Source: Natronomonas salina (GTDB lineage: Archaea > Halobacteriota > Halobacteria > Halobacteriales > Haloarculaceae). Taken from it: a DNA stretch of 64,000 bases. Shown one piece after another: positions 18,315 through 26,916 of the stretch. The stretch lies in the NCBI RefSeq assembly GCF_013391105.1, contig NZ_CP058335.1, positions 372,001-436,000 of the forward strand, written 5' to 3'. The notes below the pieces were generated by a model. The model worked only from the letters and a program-made list of their open reading frames with translations. It searched no databases and was not told the DNA's origin. How positions within the stretch are numbered: position 1 is the first letter of the stretch; each line of letters starts with the position of its first letter. The position numbers and the translations under genes are program-made.

Positions 18315-18955
18315 GCGATCTCCGAGAGCATCCGCGCCTCGATCTTGCGGAGGTGCTCGCCGACGGTGGTCGTCGAGAGGTCGAGTTCGTCGGCGATGTC
18401 CTGGTGGGTCGCCCGCCGCGGGACCTCGTAGTAGCCGAGGTCGGCTGCCGTATCGAGGATCTCCCGCTGTCTGTCGGTGAGCATCGAGGATAGCTCCCGG
18501 AGCTCGGGGTCGTAGTCGGAGAGCTGCTCGAGTTCGACGCGAATCTCCTCCGGGACGTCCTCGATGGCCTGCCGGACCGTCTCCTCCTCCCCGATGACGG
18601 CCACACGGATGCCGTCGGGCCCGTACTCGATGGGGGTGTCGAGGACGAACTCGTGTTCCTGGGTGAGGTCGAGCAGCGCCGCGGCGGTCGGCGTGGGCTC
18701 GGCGTGGAGGTACGCCTGCATCCCGTCGCGGAGCGGCGAGACGTTGTAGGAGAGCACATCTTCCCGGCTGCCGAGGATCCCGTCGAGCGCGTCGGCGTCG
18801 CCCCGGAGCCGGGTCAGCAGGACGACGGTCCCGTCGTTGAGGCGGTTGATGTGGAGGATGGCCTCGCGCTGCAGGGACGGCTCCGCCGCGATCTCGTCGC
18901 CGACGGGGTCGACGTCGCCCTCCGTGGGGATGAGCGAGACCTTGACGTACCGCAT
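18308..18955 (-). CDS. HTH_10 (bacterio-opsin activator-like) transcription regulator
   Basis: 215 residues. The C-terminal HTH_10 domain is clear: LTDRQREILDTAADLGYYEVPR, then THQDIADELDLSTTTVGEHLRKIE. The N-terminal part is the sensor-like half typical of haloarchaeal Bat-family regulators, without a PAS or GAF motif I can name. A reverse-strand AATAG box at 18976-18984 lies about 26 bases before ATG 18955. Divergent from an exported protein gene, which may be a target. Confidence 0.85.
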   Translation of the reverse strand: MRYVKVSLIPTEGDVDPVGDEIAAEPSLQREAILHINRLNDGTVVLLTRLRGDADALDGILGSREDVLSYNVSPLRDGMQAYLHAEPTPTAAALLDLTQEHEFVLDTPIEYGPDGIRVAVIGEEETVRQAIEDVPEEIRVELEQLSDYDPELRELSSMLTDRQREILDTAADLGYYEVPRRATHQDIADELDLSTTTVGEHLRKIEARMLSEIAH

Positions 18956-19035
18956 TTGCCGGCGGTTGGTCGTCGGACTATTTACCTCCCCCGGTCGGGA
19001 CGCACGTCAAGGAACCGCCGATAGCAGGCGTTAAG

Positions 19036-19068
19036 GGTTACCGGCGGAGCACGTATATGCAGGTAACC
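19036..19068. promoter_or_regulatory. Inverted repeat GGTTACC-N19-GGTAACC before exported protein gene
   Basis: Perfect 7-bp arms at 19036-19042 and 19062-19068, lying just upstream of ATG 19071 and downstream of a TTAAGG box (19031-19036). Candidate operator in the intergenic region shared with the HTH_10 gene. Confidence 0.4.
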
Positions 19069-19070
19069 AG

Positions 19071-20102
19071 ATGACTGTTCGACGAGCCGTCCTCTTCGCC
19101 TCGCTCGCCGCGGCCGTGACGCTGTCGGGCGTCGCAGGCGCCGTCGCCCTCGGCACGGGTGTCGTCACCGCCGGTCACGGCGCACCGGACGCCGACTATA
19201 CCGTCGAACCGATGAGCGATCGGAGCCCCGGCGCCACGGACGTGAAGTACGGCCAGGTCGTCGTCGGGCAGGCCGGCGTCGACTACCGGACCCTCGAGTC
19301 CCTGAAGGCGGTCTACGAGGAGGGGAGCTGGGCGGGGTGCGGGCCCAGCCAGAGCGAGGTGTTCGGCATCGACCGCGGCAACACCCACGACGGCTACGAG
19401 ACCGACGAGGAACTGACGGACAACACCAAGACGTTCTCGGCCGGCGAGGACGTCTTCGAGGTCGAGTTCAACGGTGAGGACGACTTCGGCTCGACGGTCC
19501 ACCTGAACGACGGCGACGCGGTGGTCTCCGTCGCCTCCTGCATCGACAACCCGGACGAACCGGGCTGGTACCAGATCAGCGGGAGCACCACGGGCGTGAC
19601 CGAGAGCGGCGAGCGGAAGACGGTAAGCGGCGAGTCCCACTACTTCTGGATCTGCGACTGCGAGGACGAACAGGAGGCCCGCGAGGAACTCGGCCCGCCG
19701 CCGTCCGAGCCGGAGCCCACGGCGACCCCCGACGAGCCGACGACCGAGAGCGGCGACGGTTCCGACGGCGGGACCGACCAAACGCGGGACGGCAATCAGG
19801 AGAACGATTCGACCGACGAGGGATCGACCGAGGCGGGAACCGGTGACCGGACGGCCGACGGAGCGGCCTCGACCGCCGAGGCTGGCGCCGATACGGCGAC
19901 GCCCGCGGCGACCACGGCGTCGGGTTCGGGGAGCGACGGCGGGTCGAACGCCGGTTCACAGTCGGCCGCCACGGGCGAAGAGGCATCCTGGCAGGACCAC
20001 CGGGTCCAGACGCCGACCCCCGGCACCGGCGACGGCTTCGGCGGCCTCGTCGCGCTCGCGGCGTTCGCCGGCGTCGCGATGCTGTTCTACCGCCGGAAAT
20101 AG
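19071..20102 (+). CDS. Exported surface protein with PGF-CTERM-like C-terminus
   Basis: 343 residues: Sec-type signal (ASLAAAVTLSGVAGAVAL), a globular domain of about 190 residues with four Cys (WAGCGPS, ASCIDN, ICDC), and a long Thr/Ser/Asp/Gly linker likely to be glycosylated. The C-terminus is GDGFGGLVALAAFAGVAMLFYRRK-like: Gly-Phe motif, one hydrophobic helix, basic end. That tripartite tail resembles PGF-CTERM substrates of archaeosortase, although the exact PGF is GDGFGG here. Function of the globular domain unknown. Confidence 0.7.
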   Translation: MTVRRAVLFASLAAAVTLSGVAGAVALGTGVVTAGHGAPDADYTVEPMSDRSPGATDVKYGQVVVGQAGVDYRTLESLKAVYEEGSWAGCGPSQSEVFGIDRGNTHDGYETDEELTDNTKTFSAGEDVFEVEFNGEDDFGSTVHLNDGDAVVSVASCIDNPDEPGWYQISGSTTGVTESGERKTVSGESHYFWICDCEDEQEAREELGPPPSEPEPTATPDEPTTESGDGSDGGTDQTRDGNQENDSTDEGSTEAGTGDRTADGAASTAEAGADTATPAATTASGSGSDGGSNAGSQSAATGEEASWQDHRVQTPTPGTGDGFGGLVALAAFAGVAMLFYRRK

Positions 20103-20129
20103 GAGGCGTCCGAGAGGTTTCGAAGCCGC

Positions 20130-21104
20130 TTACTGGTGGCCGGAGACCGGCACCGGCTCGTAGGGCTCCTCGAGGTACTCCACGTCGCTGTCGGAGAGGT
20201 CGATCTCCAGGGCCTCGACGGCGTCTTCGAGGTGCTCGATCTTCGAGGCGCCGACGATGGGCGCGTCGACCCAGTCCTTGTGGAGCAACCACGAGAGTGC
20301 GATCTGGGCCATCTTCACGCCGCGGTCCTCGGCCAGTTCCTGGACGCGCTCGTTGATCTCCCGGCCCCCGTTGTCGGCGTAGGGATGCTCCTGGGCGTGG
20401 TCGTCGGTCTCCGCGCGCTTCGTCGACATGTACTCCTCGTGTGGCCGCGTGAGGTAGCCGCGGGCCATCGGGCTCCACGGGACGACGCCGAGGCCTTCCT
20501 TCTCGCAGAGCGGCAGCGTCTCGCGCTCCTCCTCCCGGTAGGCGAGGTTGTAGTGGTTCTGCATCGTCTCGAAGCGCTCCAGCCCCTCGCGCTCGCTGAC
20601 GCGTAGAGACTCCGCGAGCTGGTGGGCCCACATCGAGGAGGCGCCGAGGTGGCGGATCTTCCCCCGGTGGACGGCGTCGGTCATGGCCCGAAGCGTCTGC
20701 TCGATCGGCGTGTCGTAGTCCCAGCGGTGGATCTGGTAGAGGTCGACCGTATCCATGCCGAGGCGGTCGAGGGAGTCGTCGAGCTCCTGCTCGACGGTCT
20801 TCCGCGAGAGGCCGCCCGAGTTCGGGTCGTCCTCGCGCATCTGGAAGTAGACCTTCGTGGCGACGACGGACTCCTGGCGGCGGCCCTCCAGGGCGTCCCC
20901 GAGGATGCGCTCGCTCTCGCCGCGCGAGTACATGTTGGCGGTGTCGAAGAAGTTGATGCCGAGGTCGACCGCGCGCTCGACGAGTTCGTGGCCGAACTCC
21001 TCGCCGCGGACCCACTCGCGCCACTCCGAGTCGCCGAAGCTCATGCAGCCGAGGCAGAGCCGCGAGACCTCGATGCCGGTCGAACCGAGCGTGGTGTACT
21101 CCAT
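20130..21104 (-). CDS. Aldo/keto reductase
   Basis: 324-residue NAD(P)H-dependent reductase. The catalytic tetrad is seen as Asp and Tyr in FFDTANMYS, Lys in VVATKVYF and His in YQIHRWD. The NADP-binding C-terminal part has IVGASKIEHLEDAV. The N-terminus MEYTTLGSTGIEVS is canonical. A TTTTT-containing box at 21128-21135 lies about 27 bases upstream of the ATG. Substrate unknown; similar haloarchaeal proteins are annotated as general stress-type reductases. Confidence 0.88.
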   Translation of the reverse strand: MEYTTLGSTGIEVSRLCLGCMSFGDSEWREWVRGEEFGHELVERAVDLGINFFDTANMYSRGESERILGDALEGRRQESVVATKVYFQMREDDPNSGGLSRKTVEQELDDSLDRLGMDTVDLYQIHRWDYDTPIEQTLRAMTDAVHRGKIRHLGASSMWAHQLAESLRVSEREGLERFETMQNHYNLAYREEERETLPLCEKEGLGVVPWSPMARGYLTRPHEEYMSTKRAETDDHAQEHPYADNGGREINERVQELAEDRGVKMAQIALSWLLHKDWVDAPIVGASKIEHLEDAVEALEIDLSDSDVEYLEEPYEPVPVSGHQ

Positions 21105-21300
21105 GGCCGACCGTCGCCCGGCCCGGCCAAAAAGCTACCCGAGCGACGCGGCGTCGACGCCGCCGATTCAGTGGTTGAAGACTGCGGCGAACCCGACGGC
21201 GAGGACGGCGAGGCCGCCGAGATGCGAACCGAGAGCTATACGCCCGGCTGCGGGTGCGGTGCCGACCGAAAAACGAACGGGTATCGTCGAGCGAGCCGGG

Positions 21301-21543
21301 TTATCGTGTCTTCGTCGCGACGCGGAAGTCGCCGACGGAGTGGAGGTCCTCGCCGAGGCCCTCGCCGTCGCAGTCGTCGTTCGGGCAGGCGTAGTGCCAG
21401 CCGTCCTTCGTCGCGCGTCGTTCGGGGAACTGGTCGCCGCAGCTCCCGCAGATGAGGGCCTCCGAGGAGCAGGTGTCCCGGTGGAGTTCGTACTCGAGTT
21501 CGCTCGTGAACGTGCGTTTACAGTTGCGGCAGGTGTGGGTCAT
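21301..21543 (-). CDS. Small zinc-ribbon/C2H2-type protein
   Basis: 80 residues from ATG 21543 (MTHTCRNCKR). Three Cys pairs: CRNC with a following ELHRDTC, which together look like a C2H2-like finger, then CGSCG, then CPNDDC. A TATATT box (21566-21572, reverse strand) lies about 25 bases before the ATG, so the longer frame to 21567 is rejected. Likely a nucleic acid or protein binding zinc protein; no specific role known. Confidence 0.75.
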   Translation of the reverse strand: MTHTCRNCKRTFTSELEYELHRDTCSSEALICGSCGDQFPERRATKDGWHYACPNDDCDGEGLGEDLHSVGDFRVATKTR

Positions 21544-21690
21544 ATTCGGACCTCTACCGGCAACCAATATAGTAGTGCCCCTTCGTTCGTCAGGGATGCT
21601 ACTCGTTATAGAGGCCGTTTCGAGGTATTTCCGTCAGTAACTGCACGTTCGTCCACACCAAACGGATGGTCAGTTCAGCAACGGTCCCGG

Positions 21691-22104
21691 TTACAGTCCC
21701 AGGTTGACCGCGTACGGCCACGTCGCGCCCGCGAGCGCGAAGAACGCCAGAGCGCCGCCGGCCCCGAAGAGGTTCTTCAGGAACGCCGTCATCTCGTTCT
21801 GGGCGTCCTCGCCCTCGAGGTTCCAGAAGTCGTGCATCGTGACCGCCGACGCGAGGAGGAATACGGCCAGCGCGGCCGCGCCGACCGCCGGCAGGACCCC
21901 GGCGACGACGGAGAGTCCGCCGAAGGCGAGTAAGCCGCCGCTAAACAGGACCGACGCTCTCGGCGCCGGAAGCCCCTTGAATTCGGCGTAGCCGGTCATC
22001 TCGTCGACGTTGAGGAAGTGGTTGATCCCCATGAACGCCAGGACCCCCCCGAAGAGCACTCGAGCGAGGAGGAACGCCACGCCCGCGCCCGCGCTCTCGA
22101 ACAT
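21691..22104 (-). CDS. DoxX family membrane protein
   Basis: 137 residues with four membrane helices. DoxX marks: FMGINHFLNVDEMTGYAEFKGLP near the N-terminus and MHDFWNLEG before the last loops. The start at 22104 is chosen because a good Shine-Dalgarno (GGAGGGG) lies about six bases upstream, and the TATA box (TGATATAAC, about 22194-22203) implies a leader of roughly 68 bases, unusual among the leaderless genes here. Divergent from an HxlR regulator that probably controls it. DoxX proteins are linked to quinone or thiol redox chemistry. Confidence 0.85.
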   Translation of the reverse strand: MFESAGAGVAFLLARVLFGGVLAFMGINHFLNVDEMTGYAEFKGLPAPRASVLFSGGLLAFGGLSVVAGVLPAVGAAALAVFLLASAVTMHDFWNLEGEDAQNEMTAFLKNLFGAGGALAFFALAGATWPYAVNLGL

Positions 22105-22193
22105 CACCGCCCCTCCGTCGGCCGGGTCGTTCGAACGTCGATCGCGTCGGACCGAATTTCCAGTAACATCACACAATCAGGTACGGGATGGAA

Positions 22194-22327
22194 CTGTTAT
22201 ATCAGTTCGCGAACACTGGTGTCACCGGGTAACGCCGATGTTACGAGACGGTCACGCAACCTACTGGTTACCACGGTCGGTGCGACGTCGAATGGTCCGA
22301 CCCCCGAGCCACGTGATGGATATTTAT
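22194..22327. promoter_or_regulatory. Shared doxX/hxlR regulatory region
   Basis: Contains the doxX TATA box (reverse strand, 22194-22203), the perfect palindrome GTTCGCGAAC (22205-22214) beside it, the dyad GTAAC-GCCGAT-GTTAC (22229-22244), and the hxlR box ATATTTATCC (about 22318-22327), 28 bases before ATG 22351. Confidence 0.5.
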
Positions 22328-22350
22328 CCGATGCTGTGCAATGCGGGGGT

Positions 22351-22674
22351 ATGTCGAACGTCCCCCAGCAGGTCGAGTCGGTCTGTCCCGTCGTGGAGTC
22401 GATGGAGCAGATCGGCTCGAAGTGGCGGTTGCTCGTCCTGCACGACCTCCAGGACGGCGAGAAGCGGTTCAACGAGCTGAAGCGGTCGACGGACGCCAAC
22501 GCGAGGACCCTCTCCCGCGTCCTCGACGACCTCCAGGAGACCGGGTTCGTCGAGCGGCGCCTCGAGGAGGACGCCCCCGTCGCGACCTACTACTCGCTGA
22601 CCGACAAGGGTCGGTCGCTCTGTCCGGTCTTCGACGAGATCGAGGAGTGGGCCGACGAGTGGATCTGCGAGTAG
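22351..22674 (+). CDS. HxlR family winged-helix regulator
   Basis: 107 residues. HxlR hallmarks: Cys in VCPVVESMEQIGSKWRLLVL, the recognition helix around RFNELKRSTDANARTLSRVL, the wing ETGFVERRLEED and YSLTDKGRSL. Leaderless start with TATA at -28. Many HxlR proteins sense electrophiles or quinones through the N-terminal Cys; the divergent DoxX gene fits such a circuit. Cys near residue 12 is conserved here. Confidence 0.88.
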   Translation: MSNVPQQVESVCPVVESMEQIGSKWRLLVLHDLQDGEKRFNELKRSTDANARTLSRVLDDLQETGFVERRLEEDAPVATYYSLTDKGRSLCPVFDEIEEWADEWICE

Positions 22675-22676
22675 AC

Positions 22677-22800
22677 GCCCACTTTTTACTCTCTCGGGTT
22701 CCGCGCCGCAGGCACGGAACCACTCGGTCGCAAAAACTTGGGGAAAACCCTCTCCGGCGGCTCCCTTCGGTCGCCGCCGGTGAAACGCTCGGCGCGCTTC
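22677..22800. repeat. Dispersed two-hairpin intergenic element, copy B
   Basis: Second copy of the element at 3394-3510: CACTTTTTACTC, hairpin GGTTCCG/CGGAACC, core CAAAAACTTGGGGAAAA, hairpin CCGGCGGC/GCCGCCGG, then GGCGCGC-TTC-GCGCGCC. Arms are kept while loops differ between copies, which argues for a selected structure. It lies between the hxlR stop and the tyrS stop. Confidence 0.7.
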
Positions 22801-22823
22801 GCGCGCCTCGCGTATGCTCTCGA

Positions 22824-23861
22824 TCAGTCGTACTTCTCCGGGTACGCCTCCTCGAGCAGTTCCGGCTCGGCGAGCAGCCGCTCTCGGACGGGGTCGACCA
22901 CGTCCGAGATAGCTGCCGCCGCCGCCGGCTTGAGGTCCGCCGGGTGGAGTTCGCCGGAGACGAAGTCCTCCTCGAGCGTCTCGTAGTCGTCGTAGACGAG
23001 GTCGCCGCCGTACTCCTCGGGCCGTTCGACGACGAACTCCGCGCCGCGCTCCTCGAGGACCGGGAAGACGAGGAACCGGAGGTACTCGAGGACGCCGTTG
23101 TCCTCGACCTCGCCGGCGGGGCAGTAGGCCCCCTCGATTTTCTCCGCGATGGCGTCGTCGTCGTCAGCGAGGTTGACCTTCGAGGACTCCTCGGAGGCGG
23201 ACATCTTCCCGCCCGTCAGCCCGGATAACAGCGGCGCGAAGACGCAGACCGGCTTGTCGTAGCCGCGGTCCGGCAGCTGCTCGCGGGCGAGCATGTAGAT
23301 GCCGCGCTGGTCGATGCCGCCGTAGGCGACGTCGGCCTCGAGGGCGGCGACGTCGAGGGCCTGCATCAGCGTGTAGACGAGCCCGCCGAGCTTCGGGTTC
23401 TCGGACTGCCGGACGACCTCGCTGCCGGCGCGCTGGGCACGCGAGAGGGTCGTCTCGGCGAGCATGCGGTAGAGCTCCAGGGTGTAGGGCTCCTCCAGCT
23501 GGAACTCGGTCCCGCGGACGAAGGAGATCGCCTCGGGGTCGGCGCCCGCCGCCTCGATCATCCCGACGATGGCCGCCTCGTAGTACGCCGAGCGAGCCTC
23601 CAGCAGCTCGAAGGGGGACTTCGCGTCGTCGAGGTGGGCGTGGAGGTCCGCGACGAGGACCGTCACGTCGAGGCCGGCCTCGACGAAGTCCGCCAGCTTC
23701 CGCATCGTAGTGAAGTGGCCGATGTGCATCTCGCCGGTCGGCGCGTAGCCGATGTAGGCGGTCGGGGCGTCGCGTTCCTCGAACAGCGCCTCGACCTCGG
23801 CTTCCTCGACGACCTCCTCGGTGAATCGCGTGACGAGTTCGGTCCGCTCGGCCGTGTCCAT
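22824..23861 (-). CDS. tyrS: Tyrosyl-tRNA synthetase
   Basis: 345 residues, class I aminoacyl-tRNA synthetase of the archaeal type. HIGH motif at residues 46-49 (MHIGHF), KMSKS equivalent KMSAS near residue 224, and tyrosine pocket text such as YIGYAPTGE and QALDVAALEADVAYGG. Start ATG 23861 lies 26 bases after a reverse-strand TTTTAT box (23885-23891), giving a leaderless message; the longer frame upstream is spurious. Length normal for archaea. Confidence 0.95.
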   Translation of the reverse strand: MDTAERTELVTRFTEEVVEEAEVEALFEERDAPTAYIGYAPTGEMHIGHFTTMRKLADFVEAGLDVTVLVADLHAHLDDAKSPFELLEARSAYYEAAIVGMIEAAGADPEAISFVRGTEFQLEEPYTLELYRMLAETTLSRAQRAGSEVVRQSENPKLGGLVYTLMQALDVAALEADVAYGGIDQRGIYMLAREQLPDRGYDKPVCVFAPLLSGLTGGKMSASEESSKVNLADDDDAIAEKIEGAYCPAGEVEDNGVLEYLRFLVFPVLEERGAEFVVERPEEYGGDLVYDDYETLEEDFVSGELHPADLKPAAAAAISDVVDPVRERLLAEPELLEEAYPEKYD

Positions 23862-23956
23862 GGGCGTGCTACCGGGACGTCGCCGATAAAACGTTCGGGT
23901 GTCCCCCCGAGAGCTAACGGTTCGCACGCCACCAGCGCATCGAATAGCCCGGGCGC

Positions 23957-25264
23957 TCAGGGCCTGAACTCGAATCGCGCACCCTCTGCGCCGCTGTGGG
24001 TGACGTCCCAGCCGTGGCGGTCGGCGACCAGCGACACGAGCGCCAGTCCGATGCCGGTGCCGCCGTCGTCCGACCAGCCCCACTCGAAGAGTTGCTCGCC
24101 GATTCCGTCGGCGAAGCCGGAGCCGTCGTCCGCGACGTAGAAGCCGCCTCCGTCCAGCGGCCCGACCTGTACGGTGACCTCGTCGCCGCCGTGTTGGATC
24201 GCATTCCGGAACAGGTTCGAGAGCAACAGCCGCAGCAACCGGTCGTCGGCCTCGACCCTCGCGTCGGTGCCCTCGAGACTCGCGTCGGCCGTCGAGACGC
24301 CGCTCCAGACCTCGACCGATACGTCGCGTAGCGACACCTCGTCGACGGAGAGTTCCGGGGCCACGAGCGCGTTCACCTCGTCGATGACCGCGTCGATACG
24401 CTCCAGCGCCGCCTCGACGTGTCCGAGGTGGTCGTCCCCGTCCTCGGCGAGGTCAAGGTGGACCATCGCGACGTCGAGCTGGTTGTTCACCTCGTGAGCG
24501 ATGGCCTTCCCGAGGAGTGCGTACCGCGGTTGTAATGACCCACTCATGGCGGGCGTCGACCGGACGACGTGCTCGACGGCGCGCACCTCGGCCGCCCCGA
24601 CCGCGGAATCGGAGGTGCAGATCAGACAGCGGTCCTCGAAGGGTACGGCGACCGTGCTGAGGTTCCCGGATTCGACGACCGACTCCCCCGAACGGAGAGC
24701 ACGTGCCCAGGGGTCCTCCGCGTCGACCGGGACTGTCCCGAGTGCACCGAGCGGGATACCAGCCGCAGCGACAGGGACGATAGAGTCGTCCTCGCGACGG
24801 ACCAGCCAGGCCGTATCGTAGCCCACGCCGTCGGCCAGCCGTTCGCAGACGGATCCCTCGTCGTCGCTCTCGTCCAGGTCCGCCGCGAGCTGGACGACAC
24901 GCCCCACCCGCCGCCGGGTCCGTTCGATCCGTTCGTCGTCGAGTACCTGCCGGACCGTCCGACCGACCGCGTCGGCGTCCATCGGCACGACGGCGTCGGC
25001 CCTCGTGGCCGGTATCTCGTCGGTCGCGACCACGACCGGCGTCCGCCCGTGGACGCGACGGATCCGCTGGACTGCCGTCGAGGCAGCGACGTCGATGGCC
25101 GGCGCGACGACCACCACCGCATCCACGGTCGCCGGCGTCAGCGTCGCGACTGAGTCGACGGCCTCGACCTCCGCCGTCGTGATTCCCTCCACCACGGGTC
25201 GCGACGACGGCCCCGTCCCCACGACCCGTACCCGCCGAGAATCCGCGTGCTCGCTCTCCCCCAA
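23957..25264 (-). CDS. Soluble sensor histidine kinase
   Basis: 435 residues, no membrane segment. An N-terminal receiver-like alpha/beta region (to about 115) is followed by a GAF-like sensor region (about 120-240). The HisKA H-box is AIAHEVNNQ with His257, the N-box NLFRNAIQHG, the G1 box VADDGSGF and the G2 box GGTGIGLAL. No response regulator is adjacent. The N-terminal region lacks an obvious phospho-acceptor Asp triad, so it is probably a degenerate receiver. Signal unknown. Confidence 0.85.
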   Translation of the reverse strand: MGESEHADSRRVRVVGTGPSSRPVVEGITTAEVEAVDSVATLTPATVDAVVVVAPAIDVAASTAVQRIRRVHGRTPVVVATDEIPATRADAVVPMDADAVGRTVRQVLDDERIERTRRRVGRVVQLAADLDESDDEGSVCERLADGVGYDTAWLVRREDDSIVPVAAAGIPLGALGTVPVDAEDPWARALRSGESVVESGNLSTVAVPFEDRCLICTSDSAVGAAEVRAVEHVVRSTPAMSGSLQPRYALLGKAIAHEVNNQLDVAMVHLDLAEDGDDHLGHVEAALERIDAVIDEVNALVAPELSVDEVSLRDVSVEVWSGVSTADASLEGTDARVEADDRLLRLLLSNLFRNAIQHGGDEVTVQVGPLDGGGFYVADDGSGFADGIGEQLFEWGWSDDGGTGIGLALVSLVADRHGWDVTHSGAEGARFEFRP

Positions 25265-25345
25265 GATGTCCCGCTGTGAGCCCGCTACGTACTAAACACT
25301 GCGTCCAATATCGCTTGACGATAAGTAACTACAGTAATTACGCAA

Positions 25346-25366
25346 GTGAATAAATTTTATACCGAG
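25346..25366 (+). promoter_or_regulatory. TATA box of the surface-protein cassette
   Basis: A+T-rich stretch with ATTTTATACCG (about 25355-25365), 26 bases before a start site near 25386 and ATG 25393. It stands within an A+T-rich 100-base intergenic segment that also carries GTAACTACAGTAATTAC. Confidence 0.6.
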
Positions 25367-25392
25367 TAACGCGGTCAATACCGCACGAGCAG

Positions 25393-26916
25393 ATGTTTCG
25401 ACTCTCGATACTCGTCGCCTCTCTGACGCTGTTCGGCGCGTTCATCGGTGTCTCCTCCGCTGCGAGCGGTCCGATGGCCGACGCCGGACTCGACCAGTCG
25501 GTGACCGTCGATACCGTCGTCCACCTCGACGGAACCGGTTCGAACCACCCGGACGGGCCCCTCTCCGACTACGAGTGGCGAATCAGGACGCCCGACGGCA
25601 GGACGATTGAGCCCGACTGTCACGACTGTGAACGATCGCAGTTCACGCCTTCAACAGTCGGTCGGTACGAGGTGACGCTCACGGTCGCTGGACCCGACGG
25701 AACCCGAAGCACGGACAGTCTGTACGTCTACGTCGAGGATGCCGGGCCCGACGTGGCACTCTCTGGACAGCGCAACCCCGGCCCCGGCCAGCCGGTGACG
25801 TATACTGCCAGTGCCGAGAGCCCCGACGCTGAGCTCGAAGAGATCGCCTGGGCTGTCGAGGACGAGATCGTCGCCGTTCGGTCGCTGGACGGGTCGACCG
25901 ACCAGAGCGAACTCTCGCTGGCCTTCCAGGACGCGGAGACACACCGTGTCCAGGTCGTCGTTCGGGACACGAACGGGCGGACAGCGTACGACCAGTTGTA
26001 TGTCCAGCCACAATCGGAATCCGCGGGTGTACCGGATTCGCCACCTCAACCCGAGGATGAAGAGTGTGATTCCGTCATCTGTCTTGATATCGATTCACCG
26101 GAGACGCCGACCGGTACCGCGGACGAGGAGCCAAATCCAGCACCTTACGAAGTTCGCTACATGACTGAGGGCTACGAATCCCGGCAGTTTGCAGGGTTGA
26201 CTGATACTGGTTCTAGCTATATGGGTAGGACTGCAGAAGAATTTGGGTTAGACGATGGGCAGAACGCTCACTGGGAGCAGGGTATCTGGGAGAAATCAAT
26301 CGGTTCTGCTATTTCAAAGGGCTCAAGAATTCTTTTCGGTCAAGAGCAGAAGACCGTACGATGTGAGATTGATGGAAGTGATACTATACCTCGCGAATGT
26401 GGACAGAAGGTAGCTGAGCTAGAAAACAGTGGGAAGACATCGAACGTGTATTCACCAACTCGTAGTGGTGCATATTCGGAGTATGGGTTAACTGGTGGGG
26501 AGAGAGTTGTAGGGACGAACCCTACAGATCTTGAAGAAGGCGAAGTAGCGGAAGTGACGATTGTAATCCAGCAAGAAGAAGAAGGGATAGTAGACAGAAC
26601 CGTCGATAAGGCGGAATCGTCGGTGGAGAGTATTAATGATGCGGTTAGTGGGGTTTTGGATGAGACTGGTGATAATCAGGAGACTTCCAGCAGCAAATCT
26701 TCGAGTTCTTCTGACACTCGGAGTCAAGAAACCGAAGAAGGATCTATTTCTTCGAGAACTGATCTGCTGTCCGGCGGAATAGATCGGCTCAAATCCAGTG
26801 CCCAGAAAGGCACTGAGGGGATTTCTTTACCGGAATCCTCCACCAGTGATGCCAACGATAGGACAGATAATCAAGCGTATTCACCGAGTAGAAGTGGGGC
26901 GACATTCGCACGATGA
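25393..26916 (+). CDS. Exported PKD-type surface protein, mosaic composition
   Basis: 507 residues with a Sec signal (MFRLSILVASLTLFGAFIGVSSA). Two PKD/Ig-like beta domains follow: residues about 28-120, including VHLDGTGSNHPDGPLSDYEW, and about 123-210. The C-terminal half (about 225-507) has no family I recognise; it holds two YSP(T/S)RSGA motifs (about 354 and 493) and a Ser/Glu-rich low-complexity stretch. DNA up to about 26050 is host-like G+C rich; after that it is visibly A+T rich. Overlaps the next gene by four bases (ATGA). No C-terminal anchor is visible. Confidence 0.75.
   Translation: MFRLSILVASLTLFGAFIGVSSAASGPMADAGLDQSVTVDTVVHLDGTGSNHPDGPLSDYEWRIRTPDGRTIEPDCHDCERSQFTPSTVGRYEVTLTVAGPDGTRSTDSLYVYVEDAGPDVALSGQRNPGPGQPVTYTASAESPDAELEEIAWAVEDEIVAVRSLDGSTDQSELSLAFQDAETHRVQVVVRDTNGRTAYDQLYVQPQSESAGVPDSPPQPEDEECDSVICLDIDSPETPTGTADEEPNPAPYEVRYMTEGYESRQFAGLTDTGSSYMGRTAEEFGLDDGQNAHWEQGIWEKSIGSAISKGSRILFGQEQKTVRCEIDGSDTIPRECGQKVAELENSGKTSNVYSPTRSGAYSEYGLTGGERVVGTNPTDLEEGEVAEVTIVIQQEEEGIVDRTVDKAESSVESINDAVSGVLDETGDNQETSSSKSSSSSDTRSQETEEGSISSRTDLLSGGIDRLKSSAQKGTEGISLPESSTSDANDRTDNQAYSPSRSGATFAR

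Noticed and set aside
21168-21300. Minus-strand hydrophobic frame ending IALGSHLGG...VFNH at 21168
   Set aside because: It reads like a small membrane segment and has a TATA-like element, but no ATG, GTG or TTG lies in frame before it enters the zinc-protein gene.
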